From Rosenbergiella gaditana (GTDB lineage: Bacteria > Pseudomonadota > Gammaproteobacteria > Enterobacterales > Enterobacteriaceae): DNA of 64,000 nt. The translations under genes were made by a program, and so were the position numbers. The notes beneath the pieces were generated by a model. The model was not told the DNA's origin. It worked only from the letters and a program-made list of their open reading frames with translations, and made no database searches. Positions 36,987 through 45,455 of the stretch are shown here, piece after piece (position 1 is the stretch's first letter; the number at the start of each line of letters is the position of its first letter). The stretch lies in the NCBI RefSeq assembly GCF_018494065.1, contig NZ_JABBFR010000013.1, forward strand, positions 34,503 through 98,502, given 5' to 3'.

Positions 36987-37205
36987 TATTCCGTTAGGCT
37001 AAATGAAATTAACTATTTTTTTTAGCCTATTTTTAGTCTATCCCACCAGCTTCGACTCCATTAGACCATGACTTCGTTTGAATAATGCCGCATTACTGCG
37101 ATTATTCGCTATCAAGCTGATAGACCTGCACGTGGGTTAATTGAACCATGAAGCATGGCTGCGTAATATGATTTTTCGATGTAACAAAAATAAGAAAATG
37201 GAATT

Positions 37206-38540
37206 ATGCAAACTACAGAAACTTTGGCTGAACACGTTCAGCAAGCCCCCCCTTTGAATCCACGTAATAAAGTCATCATCGCTTCTTTAGTCGGCACGGC
37301 AATTGAGTTTTTCGATTTTTATATCTATGCCACGGCAGCGGTCATTGTTTTTCCCCATATATTTTTCCCACAAGTTGACCCAACGGTTGCAACCTTACAA
37401 TCATTGGCGACCTTTGCCATTGCCTTTGTAGCACGTCCTATTGGCTCAGCACTCTTTGGACATTTTGGTGATAAAGTCGGCCGTAAAGCAACATTGGTCG
37501 CCTCGTTAGTCACGATGGGCATCTCCACCGTCATCATTGGTTTGCTTCCTAGCTACCAAACTATCGGCGTTGTTGCACCACTACTCCTTGCCTTAGCCCG
37601 TTTTGGTCAAGGCTTAGGGCTAGGAGGAGAATGGGGGGGCGCTGCATTACTCGCAACGGAGAACGCACCGGCAAAAAAACGGGCGTTGTATGGGTCATTC
37701 CCACAATTGGGCGCACCGATCGGCTTCTTCTTTGCCAATGGCACTTTTTTATTGCTCTCGTGGCTGCTCACTGACCAACAATTTATGCAGTGGGGATGGC
37801 GTGTTCCCTTTATCTTGTCTGCTGTGCTCGTCATTGTTGGCCTTTATGTTCGAGTATCGTTACATGAAAGCCCAGTCTTTACCCAAGCGAAACAATCACA
37901 GCAGCACGTTGGCCTGCCAATTGGAACCTTGTTCAAAAAACACTTTCGGGCGATGGTATTAGGCACTTTTATTATGCTGGCGACCTATACCCTGTTTTAT
38001 ATCATGACTGTTTATTCAATGAGTTACGGAACCGCCCCTGCCCCGCTAGGCTTAGGTTTTTCTAGAAATAGTTTCTTATGGATGTTGATGGTGGCCGTGA
38101 TCGGATTCGGCGTCGCGATCCCTATCGCCGGGATCTTGGCGGATCGCTTTGGTCGTCGCCCTACAATGATCACTATTACCTTATTGATCATTGTATTCTC
38201 TTTACTCTTTCCGACTATATTGGCCAGCGGCTCACAGTGGTTGGTGATGGTATTTCTGACTGTTGGATTGACGATTATGGGCTTAACTTTCGGTCCAATG
38301 GGAGCTTTGTTACCCGAACTCTTCCCTACCGAGGTTCGCTATACCGGCGCATCGTTCTCTTATAATTTAGCGTCTATATTGGGTGCTTCTGTCGCGCCGT
38401 ATATTGCCACATGGTTAAATGCCAAGTGGGGGCTATTCGCTGTTGGCCTCTACCTTGCTTCCATGGCTGTACTGACGTTAATCGCGCTGATCATCAGTAA
38501 AGAGACACGACATACGACGCTCTATCCGCACCGTTCTTAA
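37206..38540 (+). CDS. yhjE: MFS transporter YhjE (metabolite:proton symporter family)
   Basis: 444 residues, 12 membrane segments. VGTAIEFFDFYIYATAAVIV, then GHFGDKVGRKATLVASLVTM and ALLPELFPTEVRYTGASFSY match E. coli YhjE, a member of the metabolite:H+ symporter family related to ProP and KgtP. The substrate is unknown. A 219-bp gap separates it from yhjD, so it may have its own promoter; the order yhjD-yhjE matches E. coli. Confidence 0.93.
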   Translation: MQTTETLAEHVQQAPPLNPRNKVIIASLVGTAIEFFDFYIYATAAVIVFPHIFFPQVDPTVATLQSLATFAIAFVARPIGSALFGHFGDKVGRKATLVASLVTMGISTVIIGLLPSYQTIGVVAPLLLALARFGQGLGLGGEWGGAALLATENAPAKKRALYGSFPQLGAPIGFFFANGTFLLLSWLLTDQQFMQWGWRVPFILSAVLVIVGLYVRVSLHESPVFTQAKQSQQHVGLPIGTLFKKHFRAMVLGTFIMLATYTLFYIMTVYSMSYGTAPAPLGLGFSRNSFLWMLMVAVIGFGVAIPIAGILADRFGRRPTMITITLLIIVFSLLFPTILASGSQWLVMVFLTVGLTIMGLTFGPMGALLPELFPTEVRYTGASFSYNLASILGASVAPYIATWLNAKWGLFAVGLYLASMAVLTLIALIISKETRHTTLYPHRS

Positions 38541-38544
38541 CACC

Positions 38545-38616
38545 CTCCCCCCAGTACGGGGGGATATATCATCAGTAAAAAGGCACCTTCAAAAATGTTT
38601 TTTTTGAAAGTGCCTC
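38545..38616 (+). terminator. Tandem hairpins after yhjE
   Basis: A short TCCCCCC/GGGGGGA hairpin (about 38548-38566) is followed by a strong near-palindrome. In it AGGCACCTTCAAAAA pairs with TTTTTGAAAGTGCCT across 38581-38615 with one mismatch, and the T-run lies within the distal arm. It probably stops yhjE transcription. From 38617 to 38867 I see no gene. Confidence 0.65.
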
Positions 38617-38867
38617 CTGTAAGGGGTTAGTATCAGGTTGCTCCCCCCTCAAGTCATTACATCTACTGTTGATGTGCTTATTCCGTTTTCTCCTTATCGC
38701 GTACATGAGCAACTATTGCAGGTTATTCTGTAATAACTAGTTCTTTGAATCGCTAATGTTCCCCAAACCAAAACCTCGAATTTAATAACAAGTTTGTCAT
38801 AGACCTGATATGACAACGTCCGGTAGCCGTATTTAAAATGCAAGCGTACCATCCGGATAATCGAGAA

Positions 38868-39375
38868 TCATGATTTTTCATTGGCAACGTGTGTATTTTC
38901 TTCATTCGGATCATCCAGTTCAGACTGTGATTCATCTACTGTACGGTGGCGGTTTTTAGGGTATTGAAGTACTTTAGCAAAGCGTCGGTTAAAGTCCTGA
39001 ATAAAGGTTTCAAGCCAGACATTTGCTTCTTCAATACCAGTAATGTTCTCGAGCCGCATTTCCTTTATTAGCCGGTCCTGAAGTGTCTGGTTAGCACTCT
39101 CAGCACGGTCAGTAGCATCCAGCATTTTGATGCATGGCCTTCAACCAGTCGTGGTGAGAGCCATCAATCTGAACAAGCTCACCAAGGCAATCACGTCGGT
39201 AACGTGGTTGATAGACCCAGGGTTTACGCCGCGAATGCGAAACCCCGAGCCCCTCAGCAGTCATCCATTTTCTGAGCGTTTCCACTGAGAGACGAATAGT
39301 ATGGCGTTCGCTGACATGGTTGACATTATATTTTCTATAGTGCTGTATAGAATGCAGACGATAACGCAGATCACA
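38868..39375 (-). mobile_element. ISNCY-family transposase remnant with an internal deletion
   Basis: Minus-strand translation from about 39375 gives HTIRLSVETLRKWMTAEGLG, PWVYQPRYRRDCLGELVQID and GSHHDWLKAM, the N-terminal and first-aspartate region of ISNCY transposases. It then jumps to another frame reading ATDRAESANQTLQDRLIKEM, RLENITGI and ETFIQDFNRRFAK, the third acidic region. About 60-70 codons between the two, with the second aspartate, are deleted, and two frames are used. The element is dead. Confidence 0.8.
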
Positions 39376-39453
39376 TTCCTAAATGTTATTTTCCGTGAAT
39401 AAGTAAAAAGGAATCGTTATCTAGCAGGTGATGACGATAAAACGGAGTTATTC

Positions 39454-39573
39454 ATGTCAAAAAACCTCTATCACGCCCCCCGAGTATTCAGACCATCAGG
39501 TACTATTGGTGTTTTGGGAGCTAATTGCGTAATTGCACGTTACTTGGACCCCCTTTCGCATTTTAGTTGATCG
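39454..39573 (+). pseudogene. 5' fragment of an unknown gene, cut by the inverted repeat at 39541
   Basis: AACGGAG at 39440-39446 and the ATG at 39454 start MSKNLYHAPRVFRPSGTIGV, then LGANCVIAR. From 39541 the reading enters the IS21-like repeat and soon stops. It therefore looks like the beginning of a gene truncated by the cassette. Because the other side of the cassette (42231) holds the beheaded lysozyme-like gene, these could be the two ends of one gene, though no direct repeat proves it. Confidence 0.4.
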
Positions 39574-39600
39574 CCATTCGCAAATTATTTGGACACCTCC
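39541..39600. repeat. Left 60-bp terminal inverted repeat, IS21-like
   Basis: Aligns with the reverse complement of 42171-42230 at 52 of 60 positions. It contains three related sub-repeats starting TACTTG (39541), TAGTTG (39564) and TATTTG (39586), spaced 23 and 22 bp. Multiple short repeats at each end are typical of IS21-family elements. No IS21 istA/istB genes are between the two ends. The flanks show no obvious target duplication. Nothing else recognisable lies in 39601-39829 except AT-rich DNA. Confidence 0.75.
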
Positions 39601-39829
39601 AACAAAAATTTTTTTAGCCATTCAATAAAAATTTTTGACGATATCAATTGGAGTTTCTACTTGGTCAAAAAGTTTTGTAAGATAACGAGGATCGTTGACC
39701 CCCATTCAGTTATGCCACAATATTTTAGTCCGCTTTGACTGGCCTCAAAAATTATTGGCCTAAAATAATTTCAATGGGGTTCTATCTCTGGTAGAGCCAC
39801 TATGCTATTTTTATTTTTAGTAAAAGGTA

Positions 39830-41185
39830 TTAGGCCAATTTTAATTTACTCAAAATAGCACCATAAATTAAGAGGATACATGAAACTACTAACACTATTT
39901 TAACCCCTCCAATAAACTGAGTGCTTGTAGATACATTAATTAAATTTCCAAAAATCGCCACGCCAATAATACCCCCCACTTGTCTTGCAGAGTTAAGTAA
40001 ACCGCTAGCAATTCCTGCTTTTTCCACCGGTGTAGAATGTAGTGTTGCACTTGTGATAGATGGAATAGCAAGCGCTATTCCACTTCCAGAAAGTAGCATA
40101 GCTACTGAAGTTTCCCACTGATGAGGGCTTTGTATAGCCAATAAAAGTAATAAATATCCTAGTGCAGATATAATTAATCCTAAGGATGTCAAAAATTTTG
40201 GACCCACACGCGGTAATAGTCTTCCAGCAATAATATTGACTAGGAATAAGGAAGACATCATTGGAAGAAATGCAGTTCCTACTTCCTCTGGCGTAAAGTG
40301 TTTAACCAATTGAAAATATAGACTTAATACAAAAATAATACCGTAAAACGTTAGGTTAGCAATAAGGCCAATGATAATAGCCACACCTAAGACAGAACTG
40401 CGAAACAGTTTTAATGGAATTATAGGGTTAGAGTGAGAACGCTCTACTAAGATAAGTAAAAGAGCACTTAATGCGGAGCCAATGAATGAGATGATAACGG
40501 CTAAGGACCCCCACCCAGATTGACTAGCCTCGATAAGTCCATACGTCAGTAAACTCAACGTAAACGCACTTAATAATTGACCATAATTATCTAATTTTTC
40601 TGAATTTTTAGTTTTTTTTGATGGCGCATAAATTAAAACTATTCCAAAGCTGATAATACCTAATGGTACGTTTAGTAGAAAAATTGAAGGCCATCCAAAA
40701 TGTGAAATGAATAGTCCTCCAACGACAGGCCCTGCTGCGAGAGCTATACCCCCGCTGGCTCCCCACCAACCAACAGCCTTTCCTCGTGACGTAGGATCCT
40801 CAAATATGGTGCGTATTATAGATAAAGACGTGGGAACTAATAGAGCCGCCCCAAGACCTTGAATGACTCGAGAAAAAATCAACGCTCCCAGAGTCCCGGA
40901 AAACCCACAAAGTATTGATCCAATAGTAAAGAGAAAAAATCCAGCTAGAAAAATAGGTTTGCTACCGTAGCGATCCCCTAAACTTCCAGCAGTTAATAGC
41001 AATGTTGAAAATACTATGGAATAAGAATTGATAACCCATTGAATACCTAGCATATCCGTATGAAAAGTAGAGCGTATCGAATCTACAGCTACGTTAACCA
41101 CGCTTGTATCTAATAACACCATAACGAACGCTAGGCATGTAGCGATTTGTATAAGTCTTGTACGATAAGTTATTTTTACACTCAT
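39830..41185 (-). CDS. MFS drug efflux transporter, DHA2 (14-segment) type
   Basis: 451 residues from the ATG at 41185, preceded on the minus strand by AAAGGAG; the upstream part of the frame was rejected. 14 predicted membrane segments. LDTSVVNVAVDSI, the loop GSLGDRYGSKPIFLAG and GLGAALLVPTSLSIIR are hallmarks of the EmrB/QacA-type drug:H+ antiporter family (SmvA, LfrA and similar). Codon and base composition is AT-richer than the neighbouring core genes, and it lies in a cassette bounded by IS21-like repeats, so horizontal origin is likely. It is divergent from a LysR gene that probably controls it. Confidence 0.85.
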   Translation of the reverse strand: MSVKITYRTRLIQIATCLAFVMVLLDTSVVNVAVDSIRSTFHTDMLGIQWVINSYSIVFSTLLLTAGSLGDRYGSKPIFLAGFFLFTIGSILCGFSGTLGALIFSRVIQGLGAALLVPTSLSIIRTIFEDPTSRGKAVGWWGASGGIALAAGPVVGGLFISHFGWPSIFLLNVPLGIISFGIVLIYAPSKKTKNSEKLDNYGQLLSAFTLSLLTYGLIEASQSGWGSLAVIISFIGSALSALLLILVERSHSNPIIPLKLFRSSVLGVAIIIGLIANLTFYGIIFVLSLYFQLVKHFTPEEVGTAFLPMMSSLFLVNIIAGRLLPRVGPKFLTSLGLIISALGYLLLLLAIQSPHQWETSVAMLLSGSGIALAIPSITSATLHSTPVEKAGIASGLLNSARQVGGIIGVAIFGNLINVSTSTQFIGGVKIVLVVSCILLIYGAILSKLKLA

Positions 41186-41241
41186 GTTCTTTACTCCTTT
41201 GATAATACTGATCAGACTAAGGATAAAGACGATTAAGCTAT

Positions 41242-41260
41242 GCGTAAATTCCGTATACGC
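41242..41260. promoter_or_regulatory. Inverted repeat between efflux pump and LysR gene
   Basis: GCGTA at 41242-41246 and TACGC at 41256-41260 form an inverted repeat within the 103-bp divergent promoter region, about 30 bp before the LysR start. It is a plausible LysR-type site but short. Confidence 0.35.
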
Positions 41261-41288
41261 GCACAATAGATTATGGATATTTGCACAG

Positions 41289-42152
41289 ATGAAAAATTGG
41301 GAAGATATTCGTTTTTTTCTTGCAGTAGCAGACTCAGGAAGCTTATCAGGGGCTGCTAGAACATTGAATGTCGATCATGCCACAGTAAGTCGGCGTATTA
41401 ATTCTTTAGAGAAGAGTTTGAGCAGTAAGCTAATTATTCGAAATACCAGAAGTTGTAGTGTAACTCCACTTGGCGAAAGGGTAATTATCGCTGCTAAGCA
41501 AATGGAAAATGCATCTTTCGCTATAGACCGATTAGCTCTTTCAGCTCAACACACAGTAGCAGGAAAGGTATCAATTAGTGCGCCACCAGTACTTGTAACA
41601 CACATCCTCGCTAAATATCTGAACACATTTTACCAACGCTATCCAGAAATCCATCTGCATATAGTCAGCTCAGCTACATTGGCATCATTAAGCAAGCAAG
41701 AGGCAGATATAATCCTACGCTTGGCTCGACCGAACGATAATAATGATGTATCTCGTAAATTAGGCAACATTCCTTTCGCTTTTTATGCATCAAACGACTA
41801 CACACATAAAGATAACCCGAAAAGGTGGAATTTCATCGGCTATAATGATGATTTTGCTAAAATGCCTCATGCTAAATGGATTACATCAATAGCGGGGAAT
41901 AGGCCAATAGTCTGTTCACTAAGTGATATTACGAGTCAAATCGAGGCAGTGAAAACGGGAGTAGGTATTGGGTCTATTCCACGTTTCATAGGTGATGATG
42001 ATTCTAAATTAGTACGTCTAGCCTGTAGCGAGGATGTCTATTCACCGGAAGTTTGGTTGGCAGTACATGCAGATATGCGTACATCACCGGTCCTTCGCAT
42101 AGTGTTAAATTTTTTAACAGAAACTATAAATCAGCACATACTATCTAGTTAA
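41289..42152 (+). CDS. LysR-family regulator of the efflux cassette
   Basis: 287 residues from the ATG at 41289 (MKNWEDIRFFLAVADSGSLS). The helix-turn-helix has the AARTLNVDHATVSRRINSLE pattern seen in the LysR subgroup that begins with an MxxWDD/WED-type start. The substrate-binding domain contains GKVSISAPPVL. The longer open frame upstream lacks similarity. It is divergent from the DHA2 pump and inside the same inverted-repeat cassette, so it likely regulates the pump in response to a toxic compound. Confidence 0.85.
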   Translation: MKNWEDIRFFLAVADSGSLSGAARTLNVDHATVSRRINSLEKSLSSKLIIRNTRSCSVTPLGERVIIAAKQMENASFAIDRLALSAQHTVAGKVSISAPPVLVTHILAKYLNTFYQRYPEIHLHIVSSATLASLSKQEADIILRLARPNDNNDVSRKLGNIPFAFYASNDYTHKDNPKRWNFIGYNDDFAKMPHAKWITSIAGNRPIVCSLSDITSQIEAVKTGVGIGSIPRFIGDDDSKLVRLACSEDVYSPEVWLAVHADMRTSPVLRIVLNFLTETINQHILSS

Positions 42153-42170
42153 TGTCTTCTGATATTTTTT

Positions 42171-42230
42171 GGATGTGTCCAAGTAATTTGCGAATGATGA
42201 TCAACTAAAATACGAAAGGGTGATCAAGTA
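42171..42230. repeat. Right 60-bp terminal inverted repeat, IS21-like
   Basis: Reverse complement of the repeat at 39541-39600 with 8 mismatches, and with the same three sub-repeats. The coding frame of the lysozyme-like gene becomes recognisable exactly where the repeat ends, at 42231. Confidence 0.75.
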
Positions 42231-43097
42231 AATTTAAATGCCCAAGCTAATACGCCAGAAGAAGTTAAAACTATCCAGAATATGATGATTGATGCAGGAT
42301 ATAACCATATTCACGGTACCCACCTTCGGGCCAGCGGAAATTGTGATCAAGAAACCAAAACAGCTATTTTATGGTATCAACAGCTTCTCAATATGTCCCC
42401 AACCGGAGTGATACACCCGATGGAGACCCTTTTTTATATGATGTTCAGCCAAGCAACATCCCCCCATTGGAGGCCTATTAACACATCCGGCCCACTAAAA
42501 GTCAGAGAAGGACAATTTACCTTCGATGCGGAAGGGCGTGACTATCTAACTACAGTAGAACCATTCAGACAGCCAGCACACACTGCTTATTTTTCCAGGA
42601 TACTTCACTCGCCTGGTGGTCCATCTGGTGTAACTATCGGCCGAGGTTACGATATGAAAATGAGAAGTTCAGGTGTAATCTTCAGTGATATGAAAAAAGC
42701 TGGAGTGGAAGACTACAAATCCCTCATTTGCTCAAAAGCTGCTGGTCTCTATGGCCGTCATGCAACGGAATTCGTAAAGTACTACGGACCACTGGTTGGG
42801 GAAATATCACATCTTCAGCAGGTTCGTTTATTCGAAAATACTTTTTCAGTATACGTATCAACCGCAGCACGTATTTATAAAAAAAACTCACCAACCCCAT
42901 CAAACTGGGACTCTATTGATAATAAAATAAAAGAAATATTCTACGATACCTTATACCAAGGAAATACAAGTGCAAAGGAAATGGTTAAAGCTATCTCATC
43001 AAATAATAGAAGCGAGGTGGTTAAATATATCGAAAAACATCACCCGGGAAATGGAACAAGCCGTGACTTATTAAGAATAAGGTATCTTAAAAAATGA
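42231..43097 (+). pseudogene. Peptidoglycan-binding / pesticin-like lysozyme toxin, 5' end lost
   Basis: A frame coding from 42231 (LNAQANTPEEVKTIQNMMID) to 43097 gives a PG_binding-type module, then a lysozyme domain of the pesticin/T4-lysozyme fold: FDAEGRDYLTTVEPF with a candidate catalytic glutamate, then PGGPSGVTIGRGYDM matching the TIG-x-G active-site loop. Homologues are antibacterial cargo in other enterics. The normal start is missing, since the IS21-like repeat ends at 42230. Translation could restart at the ATG at 42282 (271 residues), giving a product with the lysozyme domain intact, so toxicity may survive. The next gene is coupled to it (ATGA overlap). Confidence 0.7.
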
Positions 43098-43579
43098 AAA
43101 ATTACCTAATTACATGTGTAATCACCGCATTGATACTATCACCATTAGCAATGGCAACCGTTTCGGAATCACAAAAATCCATACTCGACAGTCAGGAAAA
43201 TGAAAATTGTATGAATAAAACTCAGGGGGGGGACAATATTAAATACCATGAGTGTCTTAATAGTGAGCTATTGAAATCATCGCGAGCGCTACGCAGCAAA
43301 TACGATAAAAAGCTAGAAGAAATAAGAACCTCATCAGACTATGATTTTTATGACAGCATTAACGATACTAGAAAAAGCTTGAGACCAAAAGTTGAACGAT
43401 CATACAAGACCGAGCAGGCAACATGGATTACATATAGAGACAGTTACTGTAAAAATATAGTATCAGGAGCACTAACCGGAGATAGTGCATTTGTCGGAAA
43501 TGTTTCATGCATCATAAACATGAATAAGCGAAGGATTGAGGAGATAAATCTTATGTATAATCCTGCATCTGCCTGGTGA
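43094..43579 (+). CDS. LprI-type (DUF1311) periplasmic protein, probable immunity/lysozyme inhibitor
   Basis: 161 residues. The signal peptide (MKNYLITCVITALILSPLAM then AT) sends it to the periplasm. The mature part has the LprI-family layout: CMNKTQGGDNIKYHECLNSE, a helical LRSKYDKKLEEI, then ATWITYRDSYCKN and a late cysteine, giving four cysteines. The mycobacterial founder LprI inhibits lysozyme. Its ATG (43094) overlaps the toxin stop, so it is co-translated with a lysozyme-like protein, which makes a self-protection role the natural reading. That assignment combines family knowledge with gene order and is not proven. Confidence 0.78.
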   Translation: MKNYLITCVITALILSPLAMATVSESQKSILDSQENENCMNKTQGGDNIKYHECLNSELLKSSRALRSKYDKKLEEIRTSSDYDFYDSINDTRKSLRPKVERSYKTEQATWITYRDSYCKNIVSGALTGDSAFVGNVSCIINMNKRRIEEINLMYNPASAW

Positions 43580-43723
43580 CAAGATTGAAACATACAGCTC
43601 ATACCTGTAGTAGCCCCCTGAAACACCAGACAGTAGAGGTATCTACAAATAAGAGATAGGCTTACATAAATTGATCTTACCCCCGACAACTTTGAACTCT
43701 ATCGCCGGGAGAAAGAGTATTGA

Positions 43724-45286
43724 TTACGCCAGTTTAGGGGCAATATTCACTTTATAACTCACCTGTTGAGAGGTATTTCCTTGTTCATCCATCACCACCA
43801 GTGAAAAAGTCTGCTGCTGTTCTTTTTCAACCATTGGAGCAATAATCTCAAGATCACAAGCTTGTTTATTCTTAACATCGATTCCTCCTGGAATATCCCA
43901 CACATAAGTCAGCTTCTGATCGCTCTCAGAGTATGACTGGCTTGCTGACAGTAAAAATTGGCTTCCACCTAAAACAGAGAAACTAATCGCAGCAACCGGC
44001 GCTTTGTTTTCAGGTTTAGGATCAATCTTGCCAGGAACAACTTTGACGCGCTGGATCGACGTGGATGTCTGATCCTTACCAGTAAGGGTTAGCTTAATCT
44101 CAAAGACCGTAGCTTCAGTCACCTCTGGTGCGCTTAATGTAATCTGGTCATCTGTAACAGTTGATCCATCAATATCAAATGGCACGTCCCAATGGAAAGT
44201 TAAGACTTCATGGTTGTCAGGATTACCATTGTGTCCTAAGAGAATAAATTTATCTCCCCCGACGACACTTAAATCAATCGCTGCTGTAGGAGTATGATTA
44301 CTATCGTTGTTGTCACTACTGCCGTCGCTATCGTTATTATCTTCATCATACGAGATAAGTTTGCTATAGCGTTTAGCAAATTCCCAGTCGTAGCTTTTAC
44401 CAGATGCGGATACGCCATTATCCCAATTAATAGACCAGCTCATCAGTCCTTTAATATTAATCCCATCATTTGCCAATTTAGAAAATGCATCATATACATC
44501 CTCAGGGTTAATGACATAGCCTGTAGCTGCTGCATCAATATTTGCCGGAAGGCCAATAGCAAACTTCTGTGGAGGGATAGAAATAAAACCATGAGTGCCT
44601 GTTACTAAGCTTTTTGTGAGGTAATAGAGAAATTTAGATTTTAATGCATCATTGTTTTGTGCAATCCAAAGACTTTCTTCATCAACCCATAAGCCATCAC
44701 CGCCCTGGTTGTAAAATTGTGGGGCAATCATGTCATAATAACCCTCTAACGCAGTGATATAATCAATATAGCTGCCATCTTTATGCAAATAGGGGAATTC
44801 TGGCGCCATACTAATCACAAATTCTTTATCTACTGCTTTATAATGGTCTTTCACTTTTTTCAGCGCAGCAGGAATAACTTTTTTATTACTCGCAGCACCA
44901 ATTGCGCCTTGCTCAAGATCGATATCGATGCCATCAAAACCATAAGTTTCCACCAGGCGAATCACTTCGCTTACAAAAGCATCTTCATCTTTTTCAGTCA
45001 GCTCGACATGCGCATCCGCACCACCAAGAGAAAGTAGTACAAACCGATTTTGGCTATGCAGTGTATCAACCATCTGACGGAACTCTTCGTCTGAATAATG
45101 AAATGGCTTAAAGGTTGGAATGCCCACGCCTTTCATAAAAGAGACACAAATAACATTATATTCATGCGGTACTTCCAGTAAACTTAGGTTGCATGATGAA
45201 CCTTGTTGGTAACCATCTTTACCTGCTGATGGCCAATTATGCCAGTAGCCGACCATTATTTTACTTTCTGAAAATTTCTTACCCAT
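43724..45286 (-). CDS. GH18 chitinase with two PKD-like modules, no signal peptide
   Basis: 520 residues. Residues about 10-318 are a glycoside hydrolase family 18 barrel with the catalytic motif FDGIDIDLE (Asp118, Asp121, Asp123, acid Glu125) and the SLGG strand. Then come an acidic Asp/Asn/Ser linker (about 319-335) and two Ig/PKD-like repeats (about 337-425 and 432-518) starting PTAAIDLSVVGGDKF and APVAAISFSVLGGSQF. It should cut chitin or chitin oligomers. There is no Sec signal, so export must be non-classical, which fits the holin/endolysin pair nearby. Ribosome site AAGGATAA precedes the ATG at 45286. Oriented opposite to the second chitinase at 47885. Confidence 0.9.
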   Translation of the reverse strand: MGKKFSESKIMVGYWHNWPSAGKDGYQQGSSCNLSLLEVPHEYNVICVSFMKGVGIPTFKPFHYSDEEFRQMVDTLHSQNRFVLLSLGGADAHVELTEKDEDAFVSEVIRLVETYGFDGIDIDLEQGAIGAASNKKVIPAALKKVKDHYKAVDKEFVISMAPEFPYLHKDGSYIDYITALEGYYDMIAPQFYNQGGDGLWVDEESLWIAQNNDALKSKFLYYLTKSLVTGTHGFISIPPQKFAIGLPANIDAAATGYVINPEDVYDAFSKLANDGINIKGLMSWSINWDNGVSASGKSYDWEFAKRYSKLISYDEDNNDSDGSSDNNDSNHTPTAAIDLSVVGGDKFILLGHNGNPDNHEVLTFHWDVPFDIDGSTVTDDQITLSAPEVTEATVFEIKLTLTGKDQTSTSIQRVKVVPGKIDPKPENKAPVAAISFSVLGGSQFLLSASQSYSESDQKLTYVWDIPGGIDVKNKQACDLEIIAPMVEKEQQQTFSLVVMDEQGNTSQQVSYKVNIAPKLA

Positions 45287-45455
45287 GATATTTATCCTTG
45301 TTGTTCAAAATGAACTATGAGTATAAAAATCTAAATGTTGATATCAAAGTTACATTAGATTACTTATGATTGTGAGAAATATTATGTGTATTTATTTATA
45401 GATAGAATGACACATAATATTTTTTTAAAAAAATAACTACTGAATATTTTAATTA

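Noticed and set aside
39531..42240. Target-site duplication around the efflux cassette
   Set aside because: The bases just outside the two 60-bp repeats do not match each other at any length up to 8 bp.
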